Assembly (NCBI RefSeq): GCF_009601685.2
Contig: NZ_CP045701.2
Coordinates: 1,488,001-1,552,000, forward strand
From: Pseudomonas brassicacearum
GTDB lineage: Bacteria; Pseudomonadota; Gammaproteobacteria; Pseudomonadales; Pseudomonadaceae
Direction of reading: 5' to 3'
DNA: 64,000 bases
Shown: positions 53,654 through 62,860 of the stretch, piece after piece
How positions within the stretch are numbered: the stretch's first letter is position 1
How the letters are laid out: each line of letters starts with the position of its first letter
Program-made: the position numbers and the translations under genes
Notes under the pieces: model-generated
Database searches by the model: none
What the model saw: the letters and a program-made list of their open reading frames with translations, nothing else
What the model was told of the DNA's origin: nothing

Positions 53654-54448
53654 TCAGGCCGCAATCGCAGCAGGTCGCATCGGCGCTTGCTGTTTCTCTG
53701 GAAGTGCCCCGAACAAAGCCTTGTGCACCGCCTGCTGCGCCTGGAAGGCCAGTGCCGCGCGTTCCTGGCCGTGGCAGGCAATCGGTTCCAGCAGATGGAT
53801 TTCCACCTCGCCCCGATCATTGGCAAACAAGCGCATCAGGTGCGACAGCAAATCATCATCGCCAATGAACGGCGCCAGTGAATCCGGTTCACCGTTGCGC
53901 AGGTAACGGATCGCCACCGGCTGCAACGCGACATCGGCATCGATGGCCGCCGACAACAAGCGACCGTGGAAGGTGCGCAAGGTACGGCCATCGGTGGTAG
54001 TGCCTTCCGGAAACATCAACAGCGGATGGGCCTGTTCCAGGTGGCGGCTCATTTGCTTGCGGATCAACTGGCTGTCACCCGAACCGCGCCGGATAAACAG
54101 GCTGCCGGCCTTGGCTGCCAACCATCCGGCCACCGGCCAGGTGCGCACTTCGGCCTTGGACAGGAACGACAGCGGCGTGAGCATCCCCAGCAACGGGATG
54201 TCGGTCCAGGACACATGGTTGCTGACCCACAGCATCGGCCGATGCGGCAGTTGACCGTGGACGGTGACTGAAAAGGGCAGGGCACGGCTCAGCCGTGCCA
54301 TGAAGAACCGCGACCAGCGCTGGCGACGGACCATCGAGTGGGCGATCCCAGCACGTTCGAACAGGCCGAACACGCTGGCCATGCTCAGGCCCAGCGCCAC
54401 CACCAGCAATACTCGCGCGATTCGCGCGTACACCCGCAGCCGGCTCAT
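53654..54448 (-). CDS. olsA: Lyso-ornithine-lipid O-acyltransferase OlsA (PlsC family)
   Basis: A 264-residue membrane-bound acyltransferase. The start at 54448 gives [30 protein letters not shown], an N-terminal membrane anchor. The catalytic NHx4D is seen as 'SNHVSWTDIPL', and the substrate site as 'MFPEGTTTDGRTLR'. It adds the second fatty acyl chain to lyso-ornithine lipid made by OlsB. Its ATG shares one base with the olsB stop (TGATG), so the two form a coupled operon. Ornithine lipids partly replace phospholipids under phosphate limitation. Confidence 0.9.
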   Translation of the reverse strand: MSRLRVYARIARVLLVVALGLSMASVFGLFERAGIAHSMVRRQRWSRFFMARLSRALPFSVTVHGQLPHRPMLWVSNHVSWTDIPLLGMLTPLSFLSKAEVRTWPVAGWLAAKAGSLFIRRGSGDSQLIRKQMSRHLEQAHPLLMFPEGTTTDGRTLRTFHGRLLSAAIDADVALQPVAIRYLRNGEPDSLAPFIGDDDLLSHLMRLFANDRGEVEIHLLEPIACHGQERAALAFQAQQAVHKALFGALPEKQQAPMRPAAIAA

Positions 54449-55203
54449 CAGACCGCTGCCTTGAAGTGGCGGGCGTAGCGCGGGCAGAGCTCGTCGCGCT
54501 TGAGCAGGATGAACACGTCGGCCACCTGGAAATCCTCGTCCCAGCACGGCTCGCCGCAAATCTTCGCGCCCAGGCGCATGTAGGCCTTGAGCAGCGGCGG
54601 CATCTCGGCGATGACGTTGGACGGCACGTCCAGGGTCGGCAAGGGTTTTTTCGGTACGGCTTGCAGGTGTTCGGTGCACAGGTAGCGTTCGCGCAGGCGT
54701 TGCATGATCGCCTGGGCCTGGATACCGCCGTCCTGCATCGGAATGCTCGCGCAGCCCATCAGGTAGCTGTAGCCGCCTTCGTTCAGGACTTCGGCCAGTT
54801 CGCCCCAGAGCACGGCGATGGTGCCGCCGTTGCGGTAGGCGGGGTCGACGCAGGTACGGCCGATTTCCAGGATCGGGCCCTTGAGATGGACCAGGCCGTG
54901 GAGGCTGAATTCTTCTTCGCTGTAGAACCGGCCCAGGCTGCTGGCGGCCTGGTGGTCGAGCAGGCGAGTGGTCGCCACGAGGCGGCCGGTGTTCAGGTCG
55001 CGTACGCCAATGTGGGCGCAGTGAACATCATAGTCATCCATGTCCAGACCCATCTCCGCGCCCTTGAGCTTGGCGTTGAATTCGCCGCTGAAGACGTTGA
55101 AACGCAGGGCCTGTGCTTCTTGCAAGGCTTGGCCGCCGATCAGGCGTTCGGCTTGCAGGCGGCGTTCATTGCCGGTGTCGCTGATGCGGGCGATCTGGGT
55201 CAT
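54448..55203 (-). CDS. olsB: L-ornithine N-acyltransferase OlsB
   Basis: A 251-residue GNAT-fold protein that acylates ornithine with a 3-hydroxyacyl chain from acyl-ACP, the first step of ornithine-lipid synthesis. Landmarks are '[38 protein letters not shown]', '[29 protein letters not shown]' (the acyl-donor loop) and '[14 protein letters not shown]'. The start at 55203 is the one that fits the family. It is directly followed by olsA. Confidence 0.92.
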   Translation of the reverse strand: MTQIARISDTGNERRLQAERLIGGQALQEAQALRFNVFSGEFNAKLKGAEMGLDMDDYDVHCAHIGVRDLNTGRLVATTRLLDHQAASSLGRFYSEEEFSLHGLVHLKGPILEIGRTCVDPAYRNGGTIAVLWGELAEVLNEGGYSYLMGCASIPMQDGGIQAQAIMQRLRERYLCTEHLQAVPKKPLPTLDVPSNVIAEMPPLLKAYMRLGAKICGEPCWDEDFQVADVFILLKRDELCPRYARHFKAAV

Positions 55204-55332
55204 AGCGAATCTCCGTGCGGGATGTGCTCCCGTCTTGGGTTGAGCCAATCGACTTTCTTTATGCAGCCATGTTGTGCAAAGTCAGGCTATGTAGCCCCGG
55301 TGTCATCGCCATGAAGCTTTGGTGATGCTTAT

Positions 55333-56241
55333 ATGACAGCCCTCGAGGAGCCCCCCATGCCCTGGCACACCCTGATCGAACGCGGCGAGCGCCTGCCCGC
55401 CCATCCGGACCTGGCCGAAGGATATTCAGCGTTGTTGCAACGCTTGGGGCCGGTAACGCCGTTCGAACTGGCCGTCACCGGGGCGCGGTTGATGGCGACA
55501 CCGGGCCTGGCGTTCCTGGTGGGTTACCAGGCGGCGCTGCGGGTGCTGTGGCCCAGCGCGCCCCAGAGCCTCGGCGCCTTGTGTGCCACCGAACAGCGCA
55601 GCCTGCGCCCGGCGGACATGCAAACCCGTCTCGACGATTTGCGCCTGAGCGGACGCAAGGATTTCGTCACCGCCGGCGACGCCGCCGAGTGGCTGCTGAT
55701 TGCCGCTCGCTGCGAAGCACCCGGTGAAACGCCACGGCTGAACCTGGCAGTGGCCTATGCGGGTGAGCCCGGCGTGACCCTGCAAAAACTGCCCGCCATT
55801 GCCCTGATGCCGGACATCAGCCATGGCCGCGTCCTACTTGACGGCGCGCTGTGCGAGTTGCTGGCGGGCGACGGGTGGGACGCCTACGTCAAACCGTTCC
55901 GCACCCTGGAAGACCTTTATGTGCTCAGTGCGATGACCGCCTGGTTGTATGGCGTCGGGCAGGAATGTGCCTGGCCCCAGGCGTTGCAATTGCGCCTGCT
56001 GGCGTTGCTCGCCGGCTGCGCGGAGGTGAGTCGGCATAACCCTTCCAGTGCGGTCGGGCATGTGCTGCTGGGCGGGTTGTTCGCTCAATTCCAGGGGCTC
56101 GATGGTGAGCTGAACGATGCGTTGAACGCTGGGCCTGCGGCGTGGCGCGAGATGTGGACGCGGGACAAAGGAGTGATGGAGATTGGGGCGGGGGCGCGGG
56201 CCAAGCGGTTGGCCAAGGCGTTGGGATCCTCATTGATTTGA
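55333..56241 (+). CDS. Reduced acyl-CoA-dehydrogenase-like protein
   Basis: A 302-residue protein (or 294 if the ATG at 55357 is used, MPWHTLIERGERL). The middle part ('LRLSGRKDFVTAGDAAEWLLIAARCEAPGETPRLNLAVAYAGEPGVTL', then 'GRVLLDGALCELLAGDGWDAYVKPFRTLEDLYVLSAMTAW') resembles the beta-domain and the start of the C-terminal helical domain of acyl-CoA dehydrogenases. It is about 80 residues shorter than that family and I do not see the usual catalytic glutamate segment. It may be a non-catalytic paralogue. It is divergent from olsBA and ends at the REP array. Confidence 0.55.
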   Translation: MTALEEPPMPWHTLIERGERLPAHPDLAEGYSALLQRLGPVTPFELAVTGARLMATPGLAFLVGYQAALRVLWPSAPQSLGALCATEQRSLRPADMQTRLDDLRLSGRKDFVTAGDAAEWLLIAARCEAPGETPRLNLAVAYAGEPGVTLQKLPAIALMPDISHGRVLLDGALCELLAGDGWDAYVKPFRTLEDLYVLSAMTAWLYGVGQECAWPQALQLRLLALLAGCAEVSRHNPSSAVGHVLLGGLFAQFQGLDGELNDALNAGPAAWREMWTRDKGVMEIGAGARAKRLAKALGSSLI

Positions 56242-56244
56242 AGG

Positions 56245-56740
56245 CCCTCATCGCGGGCAAGCCTTGCTCCCACAGGTCTACAACAGTCTGTCATTTGGCA
56301 TTGAGCCTGTGGGAGCAGGCCTTGCTCCCACAGGTCTACAACAGTCTGTCATTTGGCACTGAGCCTGTGGGAGCAGGCCTTGCTCCCACAGGTCTACACC
56401 AGTCTGTCATTTGGCACTGAGCCTGTGGGAGCAGGCCTTGCTCCCACAGGTCTACAACAGTCTGTCATTTGGCACTGAGCCTGTGGGAGCAGGCCTTGCT
56501 CCCACAGGTCTACACCAGTCTGTCATTTGGCACTGAGCCTGTGGGAGCAGGCCTTGCTCCCACAGGTCTACACCAGTCTGTCATTTGGCACTGAGCCTGT
56601 GGGAGCAGGCCTTGCTCCCACAGGTCTACAACAGACTGTCATTTGGCACTGAGCCTGTGGGAGCAGGCCTTGCTCCCACAGGTCTACAACAGACTGTCAT
56701 TTGGCATTGCACCTGTGGGAGCAAGGCTTGCCCGCGATGG
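56245..56740. repeat. Array of seven 58-bp REP-derived units
   Basis: Units of exactly 58 bp begin at 56303, 56361, 56419, 56477, 56535, 56593 and 56651. Each has CCTGTGGGAGCAGGCC, TTGCTCCCACAGGTCTAC and a unique-looking TCTGTCATTTGGCACTGAG part. Units differ only at a few bases: ACAACAGT, ACACCAGT or ACAACAGA, and one CATT for CACT at the left. The left border is GCGGGCAAGCCTTGCTCCCA and the right border GGGAGCAAGGCTTGCCCGCG, so the array sits between the two inverted halves of an ordinary REP doublet. No gene is present between 56242 and 56821. Confidence 0.9.
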
Positions 56741-56821
56741 CGTTGGTACTGTCGATACAAGCCTCGAAACTGTCATCAAGTCTGAATAGGCTCTGAAGGT
56801 TCAATCCTGCGAGCCTCAAGC

Positions 56822-57916
56822 ATGTCCAAAGGCTGGTTCCTGATCCCGCTGCTGTTGCTCAACCTGAGCGCCCACGCCGAAGATTGGCCCGGCGAGCAAT
56901 GGCCCATTGGCCCGACCCCGAGCGGGCCGGCCATCGAAGCCTTGGAGCAATACGCCTTCCCACCCCGGGACGATGCGAGCCGCGAGGGCATCCGCACCGA
57001 TGCGCTGCTGGTGATCCAGGACGGTCGGCTGGCCTATGAACGTTACGCCGGGCCGACCACTGCCCAGACTCCGCACCTGACCTGGTCCATCAGCAAAAGC
57101 CTGCTGGCAACAGTGTTTGGCGTGGCCTACGGGGAAAAGCGCTTTGCCCTGGATGATCCGGCAGCCAAGTACTACCCGCCACTGAGCCGGCACCCGGGCC
57201 TGACCCTGGCCGATCTTTTCCACTGGGCCTCAGGCCTGGACTGGCAGGAGGACTACGAATACGCGCCGCTCAACTCTTCGGTGGTGGCGATGCTCTATAC
57301 CCGTGGGCGTCATGACATGGCGGCGTTCACTGCGCAGCATGAAAGCGCCAGCCCGCCGGGGCAGGCGTTCCGTTATTCCAGCGGTGACAGCAACCTGCTG
57401 GCGGCGGCCTTGAGAACCATCGTCGGCCCGGCGCGCTACCCCGACTATCCCTGGACGGCATTGTTCGACCCCCTGGGCATCCACCACGCCACCTGGGAAA
57501 CCGATGCCAGCGGCACGTTCGTTGGATCGTCCTATGCCTACCTCACCGCGCGAGACCTGGCGCGTGTCGGGTTGTTGATGCAGCGGGACGGTCGCTGGGG
57601 CGAACGGCAACTGATCCCCAAGGCTTGGGTCGCGTTCAATCGCCAGCCGTTCGCCTACTTTCAGGCTGGCCAGGACGAAGCCGTGCCCGGCGGGCATTGG
57701 TGGCTCAACCGCGCCGCCGATCCGGCAATCCATCCCTGGCCCGATGCGCCGCCGGATACCTTTGCCGCGCTGGGCCATTGGGGCCAGGCGCTGTACGTCA
57801 TCCCCAGCGCCAAACTGGTGATCGTGCGCTATGGCGACGACCGCGACGGCAGCTATCGCCATAACGAATTGCTCAAGCGCACCATGGCGGCGTTCGCCGG
57901 GGCGGTGCAGCCATGA
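56822..57916 (+). CDS. Serine beta-lactamase-fold hydrolase (class C-like)
   Basis: A 364-residue exported protein. The signal peptide (MSKGWFLIPLLLLNLSAHA) precedes the mature EDWPG start. Active-site elements of the beta-lactamase/DD-peptidase fold are visible: SxxK in 'LTWSISKSLL' (Ser89, Lys92), the YxS/N motif in 'FRYSSGDSN', and the H-x-G triad position in 'LGHWGQALY'. Likely an esterase or peptidase; no evidence that it acts on beta-lactam drugs. It overlaps the next small gene by 4 bp (ATGA). Confidence 0.85.
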   Translation: MSKGWFLIPLLLLNLSAHAEDWPGEQWPIGPTPSGPAIEALEQYAFPPRDDASREGIRTDALLVIQDGRLAYERYAGPTTAQTPHLTWSISKSLLATVFGVAYGEKRFALDDPAAKYYPPLSRHPGLTLADLFHWASGLDWQEDYEYAPLNSSVVAMLYTRGRHDMAAFTAQHESASPPGQAFRYSSGDSNLLAAALRTIVGPARYPDYPWTALFDPLGIHHATWETDASGTFVGSSYAYLTARDLARVGLLMQRDGRWGERQLIPKAWVAFNRQPFAYFQAGQDEAVPGGHWWLNRAADPAIHPWPDAPPDTFAALGHWGQALYVIPSAKLVIVRYGDDRDGSYRHNELLKRTMAAFAGAVQP

Positions 57917-58224
57917 AGCGCAAAGTGTTGCTCAGCCTGCTGTCGGTGCTGCTCGTTGCCCTGTTCAGTTGGGTTTGGCTGGAGCGGGTGGCATTGCGGG
58001 CTTTCCCCGACATCATCAGTGCCTACACCGCCAAGGAGTACTGCTCGTGCCGCTACGTGATGGAGCAATCGGCGGACTACTGCCGTGGCTATGTGAAGCA
58101 GTCGGTGCCCATCAGCGATTTTCTCGAGACCGCTGAAGCCAAACGCATCACCGTCAGCGGGTTGGGGCGTAGCAACAGTGCGCGGTGGATGGGGGAGCGG
58201 CAGGGGTGTCGGTTGGAGCCCTGA
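57913..58224 (+). CDS. Small membrane-anchored protein, 103 aa
   Basis: A 103-residue protein with one N-terminal membrane helix ('VLLSLLSVLLVALFSWVWL', about 5-23) and a periplasmic domain with four cysteines ('CSCRYVMEQSADYC' and a C-terminal 'QGCRL'). No known domain recognised. It overlaps the end of the serine hydrolase gene by 4 bp, so both are translated together and may act together. Confidence 0.7.
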   Translation: MKRKVLLSLLSVLLVALFSWVWLERVALRAFPDIISAYTAKEYCSCRYVMEQSADYCRGYVKQSVPISDFLETAEAKRITVSGLGRSNSARWMGERQGCRLEP

Positions 58225-58260
58225 GCTAACTGTTGGGAACAAGGCCTGACGCCGATCCTA

Positions 58261-58329
58261 GTGTGGGAGCAAGGCTTGCCCGCGATGGCGATTCCGAGAA
58301 CGCCATCGCGGGCAAGCCTTGCTCCCACA
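58261..58329. repeat. REP doublet
   Basis: TGTGGGAGCAAGGCTTGCCC and GGGCAAGCCTTGCTCCCACA in inverted orientation with a short ATTCCGAGAA centre. Confidence 0.85.
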
Positions 58330-58446
58330 AATGAGTCCCTTGACCACAGGTTCTGTGTCTTCCTGGCCGTTGTTGCACCAGACAGTTTGCAAGCGCCCTC
58401 GGCCCGGTTAAGGTTCGCCACAGGTTTATCTACCCTCCGAGTGTGT

Positions 58447-59037
58447 ATGTTCAAGCGGTTTTTCCCTCACGCTGCCGCCAGCTTGCTGCTGGCCTGCGCC
58501 GCGCTGCCGGCCCAGGCTGACTGGTACCTGGACAGCGAATCGTCGCGGCTGTCATTCATCAGCAGCAAAAACGGCAATGTCTCCGAGGTCCAGCGTTTCC
58601 TGGTGTTGCACGGTCAAGTCCAGCCCGAGGGCTTGGCGCGCCTGGAAGTGGAACTGGAATCCATCAACAGCGGCATTCCCCTGCGCGATGAGCGCATGCG
58701 GGCCGAGTTGTTCGAGATCAAGCAATTTGCCGAAGCCACTGTCACCGCAAAGATCGACCTGGTGCCGATCCAGGATCTGGCCAACGGCGCGCAGTTGGAA
58801 TTGCGCCTGCCACTGACGGTGGACCTGCACGGCAAGCAGCATGAGTACCCGGTCGAACTGCTGGCCACGCGCCTGGACGAGCGACGTTTCCAAGTGGTGA
58901 CCCTGGAACCGGTGGTGCTCAACGCGGCGGATTTCGATCTGGCACCGGGGCTGGAAAAGCTGCGAAACCTGGCTGGGTTATCAGCCATCAGCCTCTCGGT
59001 GCCGGTGAGTGCGGTGCTGATTTTCACGGCGCGCTGA
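58447..59037 (+). CDS. YceI-family periplasmic protein
   Basis: A 196-residue lipocalin-like protein of the YceI family that binds isoprenoid-like lipids. The signal peptide (MFKRFFPHAAASLLLACAALPAQA) is followed by 'DWYLDSESSRLSFISSKNGNVSEVQRFLVLHGQVQPEGLARLEVELESINSG', the family's first strands, and 'RDERMRAELFEIKQFAEATVTAKI' typical of YceI. The gap to the phospholipase D gene is 1 bp, so co-transcription with it is likely. Confidence 0.9.
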   Translation: MFKRFFPHAAASLLLACAALPAQADWYLDSESSRLSFISSKNGNVSEVQRFLVLHGQVQPEGLARLEVELESINSGIPLRDERMRAELFEIKQFAEATVTAKIDLVPIQDLANGAQLELRLPLTVDLHGKQHEYPVELLATRLDERRFQVVTLEPVVLNAADFDLAPGLEKLRNLAGLSAISLSVPVSAVLIFTAR

Positions 59038-59038
59038 C

Positions 59039-60196
59039 ATGAGCGGCCCGGTATTTCCCTGGCGTGAAGGCAATCGCTTCGAGCTGTTGGTCGATGGCCC
59101 GCAGTTCTTCCCGCGCATGCTGGTGGAAATCGCCCGAGCCCTGGAACAGGTCGAGCTGGAACTCTATCTGGTGGAGGCAGGCACTTGCGCCGAGGCGATG
59201 GTCCAGGCACTGGTCCAGGCCGCCGAGCGTGGTGTTCGCGTGCGGTGCCTGTTCGATGACTACGGCAGCCTGGCGTTTACCCTGGCCCTGCGCAAGCGTC
59301 TGACCGACGCCGGGGTGGAGTTGCGTTTCTACAATCGCCTGAGCTGGCGCCGCTGGGTGCGCAACCTCTATCGGGATCACCGCAAGCTGCTGCTGGTGGA
59401 CCAACGCCTGGCCGTGGTCGGCGGCACCGGGGTGACCGATGAATTCTGGAACCCCCTCGACGACCGCAGTGAGTGGCACGAAGTGATGGTGGAAATCGTC
59501 GGCCCGCTGGTGCTCGACTGGCAGTTGCTGTTCGACCGCCAATGGCTCGCCAACCGCCATCGGCGAGCCTGGAAACCGGCGTCCAACTTCGGCTTGCCAC
59601 GCCTGCCGCGCGTACCGCCGGTGGGCGAGGGCATGGGCCGGGTGGCGTATGCCGACGCCCGCCAGCATCGCGACATCCTGCAATCGCTGTCGCGGGCATT
59701 GAACAGCGGCCAGAAACGCATCTGGATGGCGACACCGTATTTCCTGCCGACCTGGAACGTGCGCCGTTCCTTGCGCAAGGCCGCCGCCCGCGGCATCGAC
59801 GTGCGCCTGCTGCTGACCGGCCCGCGCACCGATCACCCGTCCGTGCGCTACGCCGGGCACCGTTACTACCCGCGACTGCTCAAGGCTGGCGTGAAAATCT
59901 TCGAATACCAGCCGTGTTTCCTGCACCTGAAGATGGTGCTGGTGGACGACTGGGTCAGCATCGGCTCCTGCAACTTCGATCACTGGAACCTGCGTTTCAA
60001 CCTGGAGGCCAACCTCGAAGCCCTGGACTCCAGGCTCAGCAGTGCAGTGGCGGCCAGTTTCGAGCGGGACTTCACCCAGAGCCTGCAAGTCAGCCTCGAC
60101 GCCTGGCAGCGCCGGCCGTTGTGGAAGCGCTTCAAGCAGCGGGTGTGGGGGTTGGTGGATCGGTTGGTGGTGAACTTGCTGGATCGCCGGGGCTAG
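59039..60196 (+). CDS. clsB: Cardiolipin-synthase-type phospholipase D (ClsB-like)
   Basis: A 385-residue protein with two HKD motifs of the phospholipase D superfamily: H114-R-K116...D121 ('YRDHRKLLLVDQRLAVVGGTGVTDEFW') and H296-L-K298...D303 ('CFLHLKMVLVDDWVSIGSCNFDHWNLRFNLEANLEA'). The spacing and the GS/GT-N-F residues after each motif match ClsB. It transfers phosphatidyl groups to make cardiolipin at the inner membrane. One base separates it from the YceI gene. Confidence 0.88.
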   Translation: MSGPVFPWREGNRFELLVDGPQFFPRMLVEIARALEQVELELYLVEAGTCAEAMVQALVQAAERGVRVRCLFDDYGSLAFTLALRKRLTDAGVELRFYNRLSWRRWVRNLYRDHRKLLLVDQRLAVVGGTGVTDEFWNPLDDRSEWHEVMVEIVGPLVLDWQLLFDRQWLANRHRRAWKPASNFGLPRLPRVPPVGEGMGRVAYADARQHRDILQSLSRALNSGQKRIWMATPYFLPTWNVRRSLRKAAARGIDVRLLLTGPRTDHPSVRYAGHRYYPRLLKAGVKIFEYQPCFLHLKMVLVDDWVSIGSCNFDHWNLRFNLEANLEALDSRLSSAVAASFERDFTQSLQVSLDAWQRRPLWKRFKQRVWGLVDRLVVNLLDRRG

Positions 60197-60214
60197 CCCG
60201 AACACCCAGATACA

Positions 60215-60298
60215 ACTGTGGGAGCTTGCTCGCGATGGCGGAGTGTCAGTCGATATCAATGTGACTGATCTGACGCTATCGCGAGCAAGCTCCCACAT
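60215..60298. repeat. REP doublet (REPIN)
   Basis: CTGTGGGAGCTTGCTCGCGA and GCTATCGCGAGCAAGCTCCC ends with about 35 bp between them, separating clsB from the convergent bglX. Confidence 0.8.
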
Positions 60299-60318
60299 GG
60301 GTTTTGTGTTGCCTGGGG

Positions 60319-62610
60319 TCAGAGCAACTCAAAACTCTGCTGCTTCACATTCTGGGAATCCAGGCCGATCTGTACGTTGAACTTGCCCGGCTCCGCAGCG
60401 TACTGGAGCTGGGCATTGAAGAACTTCAGGTCGTCTTCGGTGATGGTGAAGTGGATGACTTTCTTCTCGCCGGCCTTGAGCATCACCTTGCGGAAGTTCT
60501 TCAGTTCCTTCACCGGGCGAATGACCGAGCCGGTCACGTCCTGGATGTACAACTGCACCACGGTTTCGCCGTCACGCTTGCCAGTGTTTTCCAGCGTCAC
60601 GCTGGCATCGAGCTTGCCGGTCTTGTTCAGCGTGGTCGACGACAGGACCATGTCCGACAGGCTGAACTCGGTGTAGCTCAGGCCGTAGCCGAACGGATAG
60701 AGCGGGCCGGTGGTGTCATCGAAGTACTGCGAGGTGTAGTTGCCCGGCTTACCCGGGGTGAATGGCCGGCCGATGCTCAGGTGGTTGTAGTAGGTCGGAA
60801 TCTGCCCCACCGAGCGTGGGAAGGTGATCGGCAGTTTGCCCGATGGGTTGTAGTCGCCGAACAGCACATCAGCGATGGCGTTGCCGCCTTCGGTGCCGCT
60901 GAACCAGGTTTCCAGGATCGCATCGGCCTGCTGCTTTTCTTCCAGCAACGACAGCGGCCGGCCATTCATCAGCACCAGCACCAGCGGCTTGCCGGTGGCC
61001 TTCAGGGCCTTGATCAGCTCGCGTTGGCTGGCCGGAATGTTCAGGTCGGTACGGCTCGACGATTCATGGGACATGCCACGGGACTCGCCCACGGCGGCCA
61101 CCACCACATCGGCGTCCTTGGCGGCGTTTACCGCTTCGTCGATCAGCACTTGGGCCGGGCGCGGGTCGTCCACCACTTCCGGGGCATCGAAGTTGAGGAA
61201 GTTCAGGTAGTCGAGCACCTTCTTGTCGTCGGTGATATTGGCGCCACGGGCGTAGATCAGCTTCGAGTCAGCGCCCAGGACGCGGGTCATGCCGTCGAAC
61301 AGGGTGACCGATTGTGCAGGACGCCCGGCGGCGGCCCAACTGCCCATCATGTCGATCGGTGCCTTGGCCAGCGGGCCGACCAGGGCGATCTTCGCCGTCT
61401 TCTTCAGGGGCAGGGTCTGGTTGCGGTTTTCCAGCAGGACCAGGCTGCGGCGCGCCACGTCACGGGCGTCGGCGCGGTGCAGGCGGCTTTCGGCGTAGGT
61501 GTCGGTCGGATCATCCTCGGCCTTGCCGATGCGCAGGTACGGATCCTTGAACAGGCCCATGTCATATTTCGCCGCGAGCACTTCGCGCACCGCGTTGTCG
61601 ATGTCGCTCTGCTCGATTTCACCGGCCTTGAGCAAGCCTGGCAGTTCCTTGCCATAGAGCGAGTCGTTCATGCTCATGTCGATGCCGGCCTTGATCGCCA
61701 GTTTCGCCGCTTCGCGACCGTCCTTGGCTACGCCGTGGTTGATCAGTTCGAAGATCGCGCCGTGATCACTGACAGCCAGGCCCTTGAAGCCCCATTCCTT
61801 GCGCAGCAGGTCATTCATCAGCCAGGTGTTGGCCGTGGCTGGTACGCCGTTGATGGAGTTCAACGCGACCATCACCCCGCCGGCACCGGCGTCGATGGCG
61901 GCGCGGTAGGGTGGCAGGTAGTCCTGGTACATTTTCAACGGACTCATGTCCACGATGTTGTAGTCCCGGCCGCCTTCCACCGCGCCGTACAGGGCGAAGT
62001 GCTTGACGCTGGCCATGATGCTGTCGGCCGCGTTGGCGCCGTTGCCCTGGAACGCCTTGACCATCACCCCGGCGATGCGCGACACCAGGTAGGTGTCCTC
62101 GCCGAAACCTTCGGAGGTTCGGCCCCAGCGTGGGTCGCGGGAAATGTCGACCATCGGCGCGAAGGTGATGTCCAGGCTGTCGGCGGCCGCTTCCTTGGCC
62201 GCGATGCGGCCGGAGTGGTAGATCGCGTCCATGTCCCAGCTCGAGGCCAGTGCCAGGGGGATCGGGAAAATCGTGCGGTGGCCGTGGATCACGTCATAGG
62301 CGAAGAACATCGGGATCTTCAACCGGCTGCGCATGGCCGCGTCCTGCATCGGACGGTTTTCAGCGCGCGTGATGGAGTTGAACGTGCCACCGATGTTGCC
62401 GGCGGCGATTTCCTTGCGAATCATCTCCCGGGGCATTTCCGGGCCGATGCTGATCAGGCGCAATTGGCCGATCTTCTCTTCGAGGGTCATCTGCTTCATC
62501 AGGTTGCTGATGAACGCGTCCTTGTTCTCTATGGGGGCTGGCAGGTTGTCGGCAAATACGGATTGACTGGCCAGACTGATAAACAGGCCCAGCATACACA
62601 GCTTCTTCAT
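60319..62610 (-). CDS. bglX: Periplasmic beta-glucosidase BglX (GH3)
   Basis: A 763-residue exported glycoside hydrolase of family 3. The signal peptide (MKKLCMLGLFISLASQSVFA) is cleaved before DNLPAP. The (beta/alpha)8 domain contains 'VSRDPRWGR'-type sequence as 'DISRDPRWGRTSEGFGEDTYL', and the nucleophile is Asp282 in 'FKGLAVSDHGAI' (Asp287 in E. coli BglX). The second domain has 'VVAAVGESRGMSHESSSRTDLNIPASQRELIKAL', and a fibronectin III-like domain ends the protein. It cleaves beta-linked glucosides in the periplasm. Divergent from lemA. Confidence 0.95.
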   Translation of the reverse strand: MKKLCMLGLFISLASQSVFADNLPAPIENKDAFISNLMKQMTLEEKIGQLRLISIGPEMPREMIRKEIAAGNIGGTFNSITRAENRPMQDAAMRSRLKIPMFFAYDVIHGHRTIFPIPLALASSWDMDAIYHSGRIAAKEAAADSLDITFAPMVDISRDPRWGRTSEGFGEDTYLVSRIAGVMVKAFQGNGANAADSIMASVKHFALYGAVEGGRDYNIVDMSPLKMYQDYLPPYRAAIDAGAGGVMVALNSINGVPATANTWLMNDLLRKEWGFKGLAVSDHGAIFELINHGVAKDGREAAKLAIKAGIDMSMNDSLYGKELPGLLKAGEIEQSDIDNAVREVLAAKYDMGLFKDPYLRIGKAEDDPTDTYAESRLHRADARDVARRSLVLLENRNQTLPLKKTAKIALVGPLAKAPIDMMGSWAAAGRPAQSVTLFDGMTRVLGADSKLIYARGANITDDKKVLDYLNFLNFDAPEVVDDPRPAQVLIDEAVNAAKDADVVVAAVGESRGMSHESSSRTDLNIPASQRELIKALKATGKPLVLVLMNGRPLSLLEEKQQADAILETWFSGTEGGNAIADVLFGDYNPSGKLPITFPRSVGQIPTYYNHLSIGRPFTPGKPGNYTSQYFDDTTGPLYPFGYGLSYTEFSLSDMVLSSTTLNKTGKLDASVTLENTGKRDGETVVQLYIQDVTGSVIRPVKELKNFRKVMLKAGEKKVIHFTITEDDLKFFNAQLQYAAEPGKFNVQIGLDSQNVKQQSFELL

Positions 62611-62860
62611 GAATAATTTTCTCGCAAGCCTAAAGGGCGGGGATCACACCACGCCGGTCAGCCAAAATGTGAGGAGCGGCTATTGTTGTTCAGTTAAATG
62701 CAGCACACTTTCGAACCCATTGGGCTGAACTTAGTTTCGCACTGCGCATCTTTTAGCCCATCGACCCGTTTCAATCCAGTGCGGCGGCAAATTATGCCCC
62801 AGGCGCCGGTGAGATAGGTGGCCGTGTTTTTCCATGTCATGCAAGGGAGAGTTCCACCCG

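Noticed and set aside
56245..56740. Possible CRISPR array
   Set aside because: The period is constant and the whole unit, including the part that would be a spacer, is the same in each copy; no cas genes are present.
56142..56785. Frames running through the 58-bp REP array
   Set aside because: The translation is a simple repeat of the REP unit (WEQALLPQVYN-like) and carries no sign of selection.
60304..62616. 770-codon plus-strand frame opposite bglX
   Set aside because: Antisense shadow of a clear GH3 gene, with low-complexity translation.
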